Shown here: piece after piece, positions 36,293 to 47,689 of the stretch
Numbering within the stretch: the stretch's first letter is position 1
Layout of the letters: the number at the start of each line of letters is the position of its first letter
Source: Triangularia verruculosa
Taxonomy: Eukaryota; Ascomycota; Sordariomycetes; Sordariales; Podosporaceae
DNA length: 64,000 bases
Assembly: GCA_033296885.1 (NCBI GenBank)
Contig: MU863888.1
Location: 1-64,000 of the forward strand
Direction of reading: 5' to 3'
Notes under the pieces: model-generated
The model's input: the letters and a program-made list of their open reading frames with translations, nothing else
Told to the model about the DNA's origin: nothing
Databases searched by the model: none
Position numbers and translations under genes: made by a program

Positions 36293-38237
36293 TCAAAAAC
36301 CAAAACCCTCCTTATGCCACCAAACCATCCTCCCCTTTCTGACCCACACCCCAACGTACTCCCTCAACTCCCTCGCCATCTCCTCCGGCCCGCACACCAC
36401 CACCGCCACCTTCTCCTCCAGCCCATGTCCAAAAACCTCATCCACCACCCTCCTCAAATCAGGCCTCTGCCGATTATGCAAGCTCGTAAACCTCCCCCCA
36501 GTTGCACTCTGACTCCTACCACCAAGACTCCCACTCCTCCGTCTAAACATCCTACTCATCTCCGTCCCCTCCGCCCCGCTCCCCTCTCCCCCTTCACTTT
36601 GTTCCCCCTGCTGCCAAACCCCCCCACCCCCCATCTGCCCAGTAACATAAACCTCCACCCCCTCATCACCCACCAACCCCTCGTCGCCCAACAAAGCCCA
36701 CGTCGCCTCCCCCGCCGTCCTCACACTCCAAACCAACCTCACCCTCGCATCCGGATTCTCCGTCAAAATCGATTTATAAACCGGAACAGCAAACGTAGCC
36801 CCTACCCCCCCAGCCACCAACAAAATCCTGTCAAATCCCGAAAACCAAGAAGAAAAATACCCCGCCGACCCATAAGGTCCCTCAATATTCACCGGGACTT
36901 TCCCTTCGTTCCTGCCCGAGGGGATAACTGACCCAGACCCAAAAAAACGGGGGTTATTCGACTTGGCCAACACAGCATAATGTCCCAACGCGGACGTCAT
37001 CGGCCCTCCGCTGTGCCGTGCGATCAATGTTAGGTCTGATTCTGTATCAGACACCCCAGCGACCGTAAACGGGTTGAAGAGGAACTCGAATAGCAAGTGA
37101 GAGATGGACGTCGGGTCGGCAAATGCTGCTCGCGCTGCTGCGGGTATGGACAGGTAAATATGACAACCGGGGCTGGTGCGGAAGCGGTTTGTCTTAACGT
37201 GAGGGATCGTGGCGGTGAGTTTGATGAGGTTTGTACCTGGGATCGACTCGACGCTTGCGTGGGCGGTGACGGTGTCTAGTTTTCTCGAGATCAAATCGAC
37301 GAAGAAGGCTAGGAGGGTTTGGAGCATGAAGGTTCGCGCTGGCGGGGCGTGGAAGAGGATGAGAAGGGGGATTGCGGTGGCGAGGGTGAGGTGGGTGAGG
37401 AAGAATAGACGGTAGGAGAGGCGGCGGATGGGGCGGAGGGCGGTTGTGAGGATTAGGTTGAGCGAGACAAATGCGATGACGCCGGCGAGAACGATGGGCA
37501 CGCCGAGGCGGTGGAGACGGTTGTTTTGGAGGTAAAAGTTTAGGTAGAGGGTGCCGTGGATGAATAGCAGACAAGTAGTGACGCGGGCGCAGACGCGGTG
37601 CCAGCGGTTGATTTGTTCGTGGGATGATTTGAGGAGGTAAGAGAAGGGGTTGAGAGATTTAAGAGCGAGGAGGTACTGGAGTGGATATTGGGAGACGGCG
37701 ACAATCCCAAAGCGTTTGGTTAGATGGAGGTAATCTGGTTGTATGTCAATATCTTCATTCATCTGAAACAAAAAAAGATAACTCACCCTCCCCGGTATCC
37801 ATAACCGACAACAGCACCAACCACAGAAACCATACAGTTCCAACAATCCATTCTGCCACTCAAATGTCAGCATCAACCCCCCTAAGTAAACAAAACCACC
37901 ACTTACCATCCCTCTGCCCATAAACATGCCCCCGCACAACCACATCCTCCCCCAGCCACCACTGCATCCTCCTCCTCCTCGCACCCCAAGACCTCACCCC
38001 TTCCTCCCTCCTCCTCTTCATCACCGCCGAGCTCGGCACCGCCGCATACTCCCCACCGCCACTCCCCTCCGCCCTCTCCCTCACGACCCACCTCGTCAAC
38101 CGATACAGCAAGATCAACACCACCGGCAACAAATCCGAGAGCTGGGCCGCGAGACCATAGTTATCGAGGGCCTGGCGCCGTGCCAGTTTCTCGGCTGCGG
38201 TCAGGCCTTCGACGAAGCGGTACGTGAAGAGGCCCAT
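36293..38237 (-). CDS. Ferric-reductase-type transmembrane oxidoreductase
   Basis: Three exons: 38237-37907, 37852-37787, 37734-36293 (612 aa), in frame. The 66-nt middle exon adds a membrane helix (WIVGTVWFLWLVLLSVMDTG). Seven or so helices include two heme-binding HX13H pairs: His178/His192 (WHRVCARVTTCLLFIH) and His247/His261 (HLTLATAIPLLILFH). An FAD domain follows, with FNPFTVAG where most relatives have HPFT. The NAD(P)H domain has LLVAGGVGATFAVPVY and ends VVVCGPEEMARELREY. Electrons would pass from NADPH through FAD and two hemes to an acceptor such as ferric chelates outside the cell. The last intron acceptor (CAG ahead of 37734) was chosen by frame and length. Low-complexity Gly/Ser/Glu sequence interrupts the C-terminal domain near residue 520. 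NADPH oxidase is less likely. Confidence 0.9.
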
Positions 38238-38427
38238 TTTGGTTTCGTGTTTAGTTGATTATATCATCACTCGCTGCCCATTGGTTGTAAGCCCGAGGTT
38301 TCTGGTGAGTGTGAGTTGCTAGACGGAAAGGTGCGGTGTAAATAGTTGAGGTTGTATTCAGTGATGCACTTGAAACAGAGACAACACGAGTGCTGAATGA
38401 GTGAGAGGATATTCAGTAAATAAATTG

Positions 38428-38462
<35 letters not shown>

Positions 38463-38476
38463 TTAAAAAAAAAAAA

Positions 38477-38521
<45 letters not shown>
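38428..38521. repeat. Long poly-A block
   Basis: About 94 bp of nearly pure A on the plus strand, interrupted only by GGTT (38461-38464) and one T. It may be a retroposon tail, a nucleosome-excluding tract upstream of the ferric reductase gene, or partly an assembly artefact. Confidence 0.9.
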
Positions 38522-38524
<3 letters not shown>

Positions 38525-39112
38525 TTCAGCTGAAGTTCTTCAAATCAAAAAAACTATTGCCATTCCTGGAAAACTCCACGCAAGCCACGTTTTTGAAAAC
38601 GCTCCCCCACTTCCGGGGCATCGCGGGATAATGTGGGGGTGCAGCTGTCAAAAGTGTCAACAACTAAGGGTTCCCATACTGTGCTGGGTTAGGGTTCAAT
38701 GCGTGTATTCTCCCCCTCGAGGCATCCGTTGACATCAACACCAACAGGAGCTTATATTTCACTTCCACAATCATTTAAATCAATAATAAGGACTGTCTAC
38801 TATATAAATGTAAGTAAAAGTCGATAAAAGTGGAAAAAAGCACAAAAAAGCTCACCAGCTAACCTCTTAGGAAGGTAGCCAGTTATAAAAACCCGTGAAT
38901 TTTCCCCAGTTCAAACAAGGGAGCCATCGGTTGCAAGTCCCCTTGGGGCGGGAACAGCACCGATATCCTTGCCAGGGTGCAAGGGAAAAGTAAAAAGAAA
39001 TAACCCTGTTATGACCGTCCCCCCAGACCCCCAACCCTCAGCGCGGCCTCGTAGCAGTGCGAACATAGTGGACAACGCCAGCAGGAAATCGTCTGTAGCG
39101 AGAGGGAGCGCC

Positions 39113-39199
39113 CACCATGGGAATTGAACCCATGGTGTGTCCGTAACCTTGCGGTGGTACATCTGATGGGGGAGAACCAGACCACTTGGCCACGGTTGT
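39113..39199 (-). tRNA. tRNA-like sequence with A and B boxes (probable pseudo-tRNA)
   Basis: On the minus strand, TGGCCAAGTGGT matches the pol III A box and GGTTCAATTCC the B box (one base off the usual CGA). The T-arm is a perfect hairpin extended to 9 bp (CACCATGGG / CCCATGGTG around TTCAATT). Between them lies a long segment that could be a type II (Ser/Leu-like) variable arm. I cannot build a proper anticodon stem, and the flanks expected to form the acceptor stem (ACAACCG and GGTGGGC) do not pair. I treat it as a tRNA relic or derived element with uncertain ends. Confidence 0.4.
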
Positions 39200-39919
39200 A
39201 GCTGTTGATGGAAGGTACTGCGAGCCTGCTGTTTATCAAGGGCAGTTGTTGCAGGCCCTGATTAGCGACTTCATGGGCCTCTTAACATTCTGTTTCTCCT
39301 CATCTACCCATTGACTGTCTGTTTCTTCCTCCTGCCATCTTCCAGTGACATTAGCTAGGCAAGTTAGTGAGCTTCAAGTTAGGTAGGATTCATCGCCGAC
39401 CTCTCCTGCAACACTAATAACCTCAAAGACTTCAAACGGCGTCTGAACCTCCAGTTAAATGATAATAAGGGGAAGACATCCCAATGGCGGCTTGTCTACC
39501 TACCTATGTATGTTTTGTGCGTTGGTGTTGCAATATATTTATAAAAAAAAAACAATTTACTAGTAAAATTGAAAACCAAAGCACACAACTCATAAAAGAG
39601 CATCCAAGGTACCACCTATGTATCTGTAACTTGCTCATATGTCTCACCTCCTTCCTTACTAATATCTTCAAAAAAGACAGGCTAGTAGGCACCTCATTGC
39701 AGAGTCCAAGAAGTAATTAGACACACACATATCATTCCCATTGTGTCAAATCATAAGCTACATAAAATCCCATATCCCCCCCATCAGGTATATCCTCCTC
39801 TCGCAATCCATAAAACCAACCAAAAAAAAAACAATTGCCATCCCATAATTTCCCCCCACATCAGTCAGGTGGTATCAATCATCAATTATCCCAAATCGCA
39901 ACTTCGCATCATCATAACT

Positions 39920-41587
39920 TTAATACGTATACCGGAAGCCAGGCTCATAATCCTCATCACCATCAGCCTCGAGCTCAATCTCGCCCCTGTCGGCCGCCTT
40001 GTTCGACCTGTAGAAGCTGAAGCTGAGGATGCCAACCAGGATCAGAGTCAGACCGCTGGTGGCAAGGCAGGCGTACAGACCGGGGCGGTAGTGCGGGCTG
40101 TCCTCGCCTCTGAAGACGAGCGAGCCGGCAATGCCGCCGATGCCGCCAAACATGACAAACGTGGCAGAGCAGAACGCACGCTTCCACTGCCCGCGGATGT
40201 TGTTGGCCTGGTACGAGAGCGCGGTCGAGACGTTGGCGTTGGCGCCGGCGGTGACGAAGAAGACGCCAAAGTAGCGGACGGCCGAGCTCTTGGCGAAGCC
40301 CATGATGGGCAGGCCGATCATGCAGAGCACGATGTTGCCGACGATGACGGGGCCGCGGACGTGGTACTTGTCGCCGAGCCAGCCCGAGAGGTAGATGATG
40401 ATGGCGGCGAAGGCGTAGGGAGGGGCGACCAGGCACTGGGCCTCGCCGACCGAGAATCCGAGCTCGAGGTTGAGGATGATGGGCATGAAGTAGGCGAGCG
40501 CGTAGGTGACGGTGGTGGTGTTGAAGAAGATCATGGCGTAGGCCCAGATCTTCCAGTCGAGGCCGGCGCCGAGGTACTTCTTCATGGAGAAGGGCTGAAT
40601 CTTGACGTCGCCGCGGTCGGCGTTGACGCGGGCGCAAATCCACTCCTTCTCGGTGGGGCCGAGGAAGGACCAGGACTCTCTCTTGGAGTCGGGGAAGTCG
40701 ACGAGGAGCCAGTAGGCGGCAACACCGAGCACGCAGGTCATGATACCCTCGATGACGAAGATCCATCTCCAGCCGTTCATCTCGGCAAGACCCTTCATTT
40801 GCATGATCTAGTTTTTCTGTTAGCTGCGTGTTTCGATGTCTTCCATAGGAATCCAAAAACTCACTCCGTAGGCCAGGATACCGGCAAGGGCAGCAGCGCA
40901 AGAACCAATGAGATAGAAGACGGCGTTTCTCTTGCCAACCTCATCTGTTTGTCAGTTAGCAAATCATCCCTTCACAACGGCCATCATCAGAATCGCTTAC
41001 ATCTTGTGTACCAGGTGCTCAGAAGGTAGACGGCGCTGGGGAAGAAACCAGCCTCCAACACTCCGAGAAGCAGTCTCATGCCAGCCATCTGCTCCCAGTT
41101 CTCGACGAAACCCATGCCAATCATGACAGCACCCCAAAGGACAGTGATGACGGCGAGATGCATGCGGGGACCGATCTTGCGGACGAGAATGGTGGATGGA
41201 GGCTGGAAGATGATGTAGGTGACGAAGAAGAGAAGCGAGATCATCGACTGTTTTTTCGACGTCGTTAGCAAAAGTCCCCCGAAAGACAGAGACACAATGG
41301 CAACTCACGTAGCGGTTCCCAATCAACTGGAGATCAACACCCATGCCGGCGATGTTGGCGGCGCCCAAGTTGGTACGGTCCATGAGCGAGATGCAGTACA
41401 TGACACCGACGGTCAAGACCAGGCGGCGATCGACCCGTCTGATGATGGCCTTTTGCTGCTCTGGCGTGAAGCCAAAGTCGTCTGGCGAGCGGTGGACATC
41501 TGAGCCAGCCTTGGAGCCAGCCTTGGAGTCAGCATTCTCAACGTTGCTGACATCGCCGGCGGCGACCTTCTCCGAGGAGGAGTTCAT
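39920..41587 (-). CDS. MFS transporter, anion:cation symporter (Dal5/Tna1-type)
   Basis: Four exons: 41587-41309, 41247-41001, 40944-40865, 40807-39920 (497 aa), frames consistent. Twelve predicted helices. Signatures are RRVDRRLVLTVGVMYCISLM then DRTNLGAANIAGM in helix 1, the MFS loop around VRKIGPRMHLA, GMRLLLGVLEAGFFPSA, and STWYTRYEVGKRNAVFYLIG across the exon 2/3 junction. This set is typical of the fungal ACS family, whose members take up nicotinate, allantoate, biotin-pathway compounds or other organic anions. The substrate cannot be told from sequence. Both termini are charged and cytosolic. It has more introns than most neighbours. Confidence 0.93.
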
Positions 41588-44500
41588 CTTCCCTGGTCGT
41601 GGGAGGGAGAGAGTTGCTCTTCTGGTCCGAAACTGGAAGAAGAGCTTTTTTGGCTGAAACAAGGGGGATGGACGGTTGAGGTTTGGTGAGGAGTGAAGAG
41701 GTTGAGGACGAAGAAGGAAGGACGATAGCATGGGAAAGGCGTGTCTAATGTACCCCAACCCATCCCTCGCCCCCCGTTGCAGTCTTGATCGACTTTGGCA
41801 AACTCGCACTCTGCTCATCCCAGTCACAGCTCCCATAGCTTGTCCATTTCCCCCGCATCCTGTCAGCTAGCTAGCTACCGTCTCCATCAAACTGGACTGC
41901 ACGCTACACTAGATAGCTAGGGGGGGGTTCGTGGAGTCGAGGCCAAGTCCAGGTCCCTGTCAAATCCAACAGTCTGCTGCATGTCACCCTCACCGCAGCA
42001 TGGTCTCTGGTCTTGGATGAGAGGCCGGCTGCTGCCAAGAAGAGCCGGACCTATCGCAGCGTGGCGTCGTCGGACAGTAAGCTTGTCTTTTACACCACCA
42101 CCCAAGATCCATGATGCCAGTCAGCTCCACGCATCCTGCCACTGGTCTCCCTCATCGCTGTCCTTTTCTTTCAACAGACTCCAGCGGCGATGGCCGACCG
42201 CCTTTGTGTAGGTAAAAACTCCATACGCCCAAGACTCAACAAGAGGGGCGAGTCCACACCCCCGCCTTGACAGATGGAGCAACCCCAGGTTACCGGCCCC
42301 GTTCCTAACGAACGGACCCCTTCTTCCAAGAGTTTTGGGAGCTCCTGGTTGCGGGGGACTCGGTGGCCTCTCAGAGGGTCGGTGAATATCAGCATCTGGA
42401 ATTCACTTCCGGATTAGGATGGTATGGCCGTTGGGCACGTGGAGGCGACATCAGACTAATGTAATTGGTTCTTGCCATGCCGTAGTGTATGTACGTAGTG
42501 AAGATGACTCTAGGATAAGCTGGGTGGGATGTCGTACTTCGTACTGTAGCGGAAATCGTCTCGCGGGCAGGTGTGCCGCACGCCAAAGCCGGCCCCCCCC
42601 TTTTTCTTTGTCGCTGTTGAGAACTGCGGAGAAACCAGGTCCACAGGCGTCTCCTCTTCCCCAGACTTGAGAATCCACAGTGGCACACTCAGTGGCATGC
42701 TTGCCCCAACTTCTCCGCATTTTAGCGCATCTCGAGTTGCGTTAGGCCCGGAAGCTAAAATGCTAGCGAACCGAACGAAGCCAAACCGAGACGTGGCCGA
42801 GATCAGGCGTTACTTGCGATTGGCTCGAGGGCGTGCGGGGGAGAGTCTTGGACATGTCTTGGCCATGCCCTTGGGAGCAAGGGCTGGGAGTCCAGCGGGC
42901 GTTGGGGGCTCATACGATTGGTATGGGAGGCCAAACACCTTGTTCATGATGCTTTGTGGCGTTCGACGAGCCCTTGAAAAACTCGCTAGAACTCGGGACG
43001 ATGGCACTCAAGCCGAGGTAACAGGGCAGAGCCAAGCATTGAGGCTGACTGCTTGTTTTCGTGGTGTTGACGACGTTTCAAGAGAGACGCAAGAAGAGTG
43101 AGTAGAATTGGCGGAAAGAAGATGGAATTTGGGACGTTTGAGAGCTCGAGGTCCACTATGGATGAATGATATTGTTACTCCATCTCGTTTGCTCGTCGTA
43201 TTCCCACCGTCATGACTCGCGGTCAACGGTGGCATGGTACGGGGGATCGGCCCAGATCTGGGCAAATCCGGGGTAGCGCTACCGAGAGATGGGATGAACC
43301 ATAGGTGCGGTGCTGCCTGACAAAAACCCGGGGATGCGGGCAGCTCCCGACAACTTGGTTGAGTGCCGGGACGCCATCTTGGTCTCGACCTCGGTCGCTA
43401 GCTTTGCCTCTTTCTCCAAGGGATTCTCCAACTCTTTAGGGTTCACTAGATGCATCCATGGGGCTGAACTGCCATTGGATCATGAGGGAGGCGTGAGGCA
43501 GGGGGATCTCCCTTTCTGCAGATGGTTAGCGAGCGCTACAGGTTGCTGGGGGGATGCCGAGGTTTATGAAATGGAGCCGACTAGCCGTTGGTGCTTGCTT
43601 TCTTGGAGATACGAGTTCTTTCTTTGTCAAGGTGTGGGTAAGAGTTGGAAATTGGTGCCTGGCAGGCAGCGGTGAATGTCGCTCGACGTTGTTGGAGGCT
43701 CTTTCCCAAAGGTCTTCAGCATCGGGGTAAAGAGGAAGGAACACTCAGGACCAACAGCTGGCTTCAACTGTCCCAGAACCAACACACGTTACGCCACCTC
43801 TCGATATTCACTCGTTCCGCCTCCTCCCGAGCACCCAAGATCGGCACTTTGGGGATGCCGGCACAAGTCTCCCCGCAAAACCCACCCGTTTACCCCAGGA
43901 AACTGCGACGTCCAAGGTGCATTCCCGGCACCGCCAGGAGAGCCTCTGTATGACATGAATATTACACTCATCTCCACCAATCGATTCCAACTTGGACGCA
44001 TTGCCTGAGCTTTAACCCCTTCATCACCGTTGCTCCAAAGCACACCCAGCTGTCCATATCCAAAAGACCTCAATATCGACTCCCTCGACATTCCCGTTTC
44101 GAGATCTTCTACAGCCGATGATGTATCTCCCGCAGACCTATCTACAAGTTTCAAAGCCCTCTATCCTGGAGAATGACGTATCATGATATGAGGTGAGCGA
44201 TATCGCGAGACATTCACCAGCAAACCCAATCAATCCAACAGCAAACCCGATTGTTTGTCCCTCTCAAAGATGATGCCCCCCGCGCTGCTTCGGGCTGTCT
44301 GGCTGCTCGGCAGCGTTGGACAGCCATTTCCATCTAAATAAATGAAAACACCCCAAATCGGACGTGCCCCTTCCGCCCTCGATACGCCGCAACATCACCA
44401 CGCGGGAAGTCTACCACATACAAACCGACCCGGAACCAGGGCTTGGCCATGTAAATAGATTCATCAAAACACCCCCGGCACATCGGCGGGAACACAGCGA

Positions 44501-44708
44501 TTGGCTTACTCCCAATATTCATTTTCTCCAGAATTTGATGTGATGTGATGGTAGGTAGTATTCGCGCTTTGGCACAAGGTTGTCAATTGAGACCCAGAAG
44601 AGCTTGACCACGAACAAGCTATAAAGAACCTCTTGTCTTGAGGCCTTATCCTACGCTCCCAACCATCACCATCATCTCCAGGCTTGATTCAATCGTCCCC
44701 AAACCAAG
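41588..44708. other. 3.1 kb gene-poor region upstream of MFS and AA9 genes
   Basis: The largest empty stretch in the window, between the divergent MFS and AA9 starts. Many short ORFs exist on both strands, but none has introns, a consistent codon bias or recognisable domains. The final 500 bp is the AA9 promoter, with a TATA box at 44620. Confidence 0.5.
44620..44626 (+). promoter_or_regulatory. TATA box of AA9 gene
   Basis: TATAAAG lies 89 bp upstream of the AA9 start codon, a normal spacing for a strongly inducible fungal secreted-enzyme gene. It is the clearest TATA element in the window. Confidence 0.6.
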
Positions 44709-45737
44709 ATGAAGTTTCTCCCCCTCCTCGCCGCCGCCGCATCAACGGCATCAGCCCACACCATCTTCGTCCAGCTCGAAACCGGAGGAAAAACATACCC
44801 CGTCTCCCACGCCATCCGAACTCCCAGCTATGATGGGCCCATCACCAACGTCGCGTCCAACGACCTGGCTTGCAACGGCGGTCCCAACCCGACGATGAAG
44901 TCGAATGAAATCATCACTGTCCAAGCCGGCACCACGGTCAAGGCGGTCTGGCGACACACCCTCACCTCGGGCCCGAGCAACGTCATGGACGCAAGCCACA
45001 AGGGTCCTACCTTGGCGTACCTCAAGAAGGTGTCCAACGCGCTGACGGACACGGGGATCGGGGGTGGGTGGTTCAAGATCCAGGAGGATGGCTATAACGG
45101 CGGGAACTGGGGGACGAGCAAGGTGATCAACAATGCCGGACTTCATTACATGTATGCCCCCCTTACTTTGTACCATCCTAACCTGAACTAACACATGAGA
45201 AAAGTGATATCCCCTCCTGCATCACCCCGGGGCAGTACCTCCTCCGCGCAGAAATGATCGCCCTCCACGGCGCCGGCTCCAGCGGCGGTGCCCAGCTCTA
45301 CGTACGCCCCTTTCCTCATCCCCCCCTTTTTTGTCACTCACTAAACAAAAAAAAAACAGATGGAATGCGCCCAAATCAACATCATCGGCGGCACCGGCAC
45401 CGCCTCGCCAAAGACGTACTCCATCCCCGGCATCTACAAGTCCAACGACCCGGGCATTCTCGTCAACATCTACTCCATGACCACATCCTCCAAATACACC
45501 ATCCCCGGCCCACCTCTGTTCACTTGTGCCGGTGGTGGCGGCGGTGGTTCTGGACCAGTCACAAATCCTGAGCCGGTGGAGGAGGTGCCCGTGCCGACTC
45601 AGCCCGAGCCGGTGGACAGCGGGTGCGAGGCTGCGCAGTGGCAGCAGTGCGGCGGGCAGAATTACAGCGGCTGCACAAGGTGTGCGAGCCCGTATACCTG
45701 CAAGAATATTAACCAGTATTATCACCAGTGTTCGTAG
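44709..45737 (+). CDS. AA9 lytic polysaccharide monooxygenase with CBM1
   Basis: Three exons: 44709-45151, 45205-45301, 45360-45737 (305 aa). The signal peptide [16 protein letters not shown] ends exactly before His17, which becomes the N-terminal copper-binding His of the histidine brace. The second brace His is His97 (DASHKGP). The second-sphere His (EMIALHGAG) and Gln (ECAQINI) are present, and the axial Tyr is likely in [12 protein letters not shown] Gly/Pro/Glu linker (about 235-265) leads to a C-terminal CBM1 ([15 protein letters not shown] to YYHQCS) with six Cys. The enzyme is secreted and oxidatively cleaves cellulose or related glucans. The long linker and CBM1 point to action on crystalline cellulose; regioselectivity is not deduced. 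Introns split the domain at LHY/IDIP and QLY/MEC. Confidence 0.95.
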
Positions 45738-46011
45738 GACACAAATGGGGAGAGGAATAATGGTGGGGGAGGGGCTGGTAGATAGCATAGGCAGGTGATG
45801 AGAAAATAAAAATTTACTCGAGTCGAAACTCCTTGGTCTCTGCGTTGCTCTATAGGTAGGTGACTGAGAATTCCCTGTTCGATGATGTTTTTTCTAACCG
45901 ACCATTTATCCATGTCAACCGCTGAAAATACAACCTTTGTTTAACATAACACACAAACATTTTCAAATCAATCCAACTCCTCGCTTATATATTTCCACAC
46001 ATCAATCATAT

Positions 46012-47040
46012 TCACACCCTCCCCCTGAGTCCCTCTTCCAACGTCCCCCACCCCTCCTCCCCCACAACCACCATCTTTTTGATCAAATCCCTCTTCTCAT
46101 CCAAATCTTCGACTCTATTCGTCAAATCCAGCCACCTCCCCAACACCCCCCTCAACTCTTCTTCTTTTCTGTCTAGCACATCAACCCCCCTCTCCTCCGC
46201 CGCCAAAACCACCTCCTCCCAAACCAACTCTTTCTGCCCGCCCCCCTGATGCAGCATAGCATCATCCGCCATAATCCAAGCCACCCTCCCCTCCACTTTG
46301 CTCCTCAGCAAAACCGTCCGGGGGTATAACCACCCGGGCACAAACCTCGGTTTGCCCACCCTGAGCACCTCGGCCACTGTCGCCATCTCATCTTCCACCA
46401 CCCCATCCCCCCCCTTCCCCTTCAATTGCCTCTCCCTCGCCGCCTTCCTCTCTGCTTTGTCTCGTGTCCTGATAGCCTCGACTTCTCTTGGCAACCGGCA
46501 GGTTAACGGTGTGAGTTTTAGGCTGGGAGCCCAGAGGATGACGACAGGGGTGAATTCCGCGCAGATGAGCAAGATGAGGGAGAGGGGTATGAGACGGCCG
46601 AGGTCGTGCCTCAAACGGGAGGCGAGGATCAGCGCGGCGCGGGTGTCGGGGTAGGGTTTTAGGGGTTGCAGAGGAGAAGGGAGGGAGGGGAGGGGGACGG
46701 AGTGGAGGCGGCGGTTGAGGAGGATGGATTTGAGGCCGGTTTTGTAGAAGGATAAAACTGATTTTGCTTTGGCGAGGAGGTTGGCTGGGAGGGAGAGGGA
46801 GGGGTTGGAAGGGGGGAGGGAAAAGGGGGGGGGACGGGTGGAAGGGGGGGGGTTGAGGGTTTTGTTGTAGGTTAGGGAGGAGGGGGGGAGGTTTAAGGGG
46901 AGGGGGTTGGTGGAGGAGGAGGAGGAGGAGGAGGAGGAGGAGGAGGAGGAGTGACGGTGGTGAGGGGGGGTTATGAGAAGATGGTGAGGTTTGGTGAGAG
47001 TGTGAGCGCGGGTGGCGCGCAGGAGGATTGGGCCTCTCAT
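46012..47040 (-). CDS. LETM1-like mitochondrial protein
   Basis: A single exon of 342 aa. The start is the first ATG (MRGPILLRATRAHTLTKPHH); an upstream extension begins with TTG. The N-terminus is basic and then Ser-rich, with a run of about 13 Ser encoded by a GGA/TCC repeat at about 46913-46949. Next comes KAKSVLSFYKTGLKSILLNRR, a helix (LIPLSLILLICAEFTPVVIL), and CRLPREVEAIRTRDKAERKA. This order resembles the LETM1 domain entry and ribosome-binding part of Mdm38/Ylh47. It is shorter than Mdm38 (573), so it may be a divergent LETM1-RBD protein of the inner membrane affecting translation or K+/H+ exchange. That is family inference. Confidence 0.75.
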   Translation of the reverse strand: MRGPILLRATRAHTLTKPHHLLITPPHHRHSSSSSSSSSSSSSTNPLPLNLPPSSLTYNKTLNPPPSTRPPPFSLPPSNPSLSLPANLLAKAKSVLSFYKTGLKSILLNRRLHSVPLPSLPSPLQPLKPYPDTRAALILASRLRHDLGRLIPLSLILLICAEFTPVVILWAPSLKLTPLTCRLPREVEAIRTRDKAERKAARERQLKGKGGDGVVEDEMATVAEVLRVGKPRFVPGWLYPRTVLLRSKVEGRVAWIMADDAMLHQGGGQKELVWEEVVLAAEERGVDVLDRKEEELRGVLGRWLDLTNRVEDLDEKRDLIKKMVVVGEEGWGTLEEGLRGRV

Positions 47041-47689
47041 TGAGAGAGGGAGGTGAGGTTGTGAAGTTTGATGTTTTATGTTGTGGCGGTGGTGAGAATG
47101 AGAGATGTTGCACAATTTCTCACCGTTTTTTGCCGTCGGTGGTGGTGTAAGTCGGCCAGTCGTTTTCGAGAACGCTGTGGTTACGTCAGGATTCTACGCC
47201 AAGGGTAACTGCGTTTTGGGTGGTCCGTGCTTCCGTTGGTGTCTAGCGTTCTTTATGCTGGACAGGGGTAAAATGGGGGGGGGGTGTTTGTCAACATTGT
47301 TTCTTGCTCGGTTTTGTTCAGTGATTTGATGTTGAATGTGCCAAGTATTGATTGTCTTTTGAAGCATGGAATGGTGTCATAGCCTCCCTTTTCCTATCCA
47401 CGATATGGGGGGCAATGGTTATCAACATCGTCTCTTGCTCTTTCTTCCGTGATCTGATGTTGATATCAGGAAGTCTCGAAGTCCATGTCAGGCAATGGAC
47501 CTCCCCATCAAGCAGCTGCCATGTAAAACAATACTCCTTCCTGATGGACAACACGCCGCAGGGTAAGCCATCATCTCCCTTCACATCTCCCCAACCACCA
47601 TCTCCTCACAACATCCCCCCCATCTCACAGCATCCCTTCACTCAGACTCCTACTTTTTATCAACCTGTACCCCCAAAACCAAAACCACC
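47041..47689. promoter_or_regulatory. Divergent intergenic region, LETM1-like / RidA
   Basis: 649 bp between opposite starts. Two imperfect copies of a short block (TTGTCTTTTGAAGCATGG...GTTGATATC type) lie near 47350-47470, each with a GTTTCTTGCTC/TCTCTTGCTC motif and a GTGATxTGATGTTG motif (47302-47335 and 47430-47464). They look like a degenerate direct repeat of about 130 bp spacing. Confidence 0.4.

Larger units (their letters stand above)
38238..39919. other. Intergenic with poly-A block and tRNA-like sequence
   Basis: 1682 bp between the ferric reductase start and the MFS stop. It holds a near-continuous A block (38428-38521) and a tRNA-like sequence (39113-39199, minus). Otherwise AT-rich, with no supportable ORF. 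Confidence 0.5.

Noticed and set aside
37735..37786. Earlier acceptors for the last ferric reductase intron
   Set aside because: They would give an intron of only about 34 bp or less, too short, or a wrong phase. The chosen site gives 52 bp and keeps frame.
38428..39199. A SINE made of the tRNA-like head and the poly-A block
   Set aside because: The tRNA-like part points to the minus strand, while the A block is on the plus strand. A SINE tail would have to be T on the plus strand, so the parts do not belong together.
39743..41029. Plus-strand open frame (428 codons) opposite the MFS transporter
   Set aside because: Low-complexity Asp/Glu/Val/Gly translation antisense to transmembrane helices; it crosses the MFS introns without regard to them.
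42571..43675. Possible small secreted or effector genes in the 41.6-44.7 kb gap
   Set aside because: The frames have no signal peptide, introns or Cys pattern, and codon use resembles non-coding sequence.
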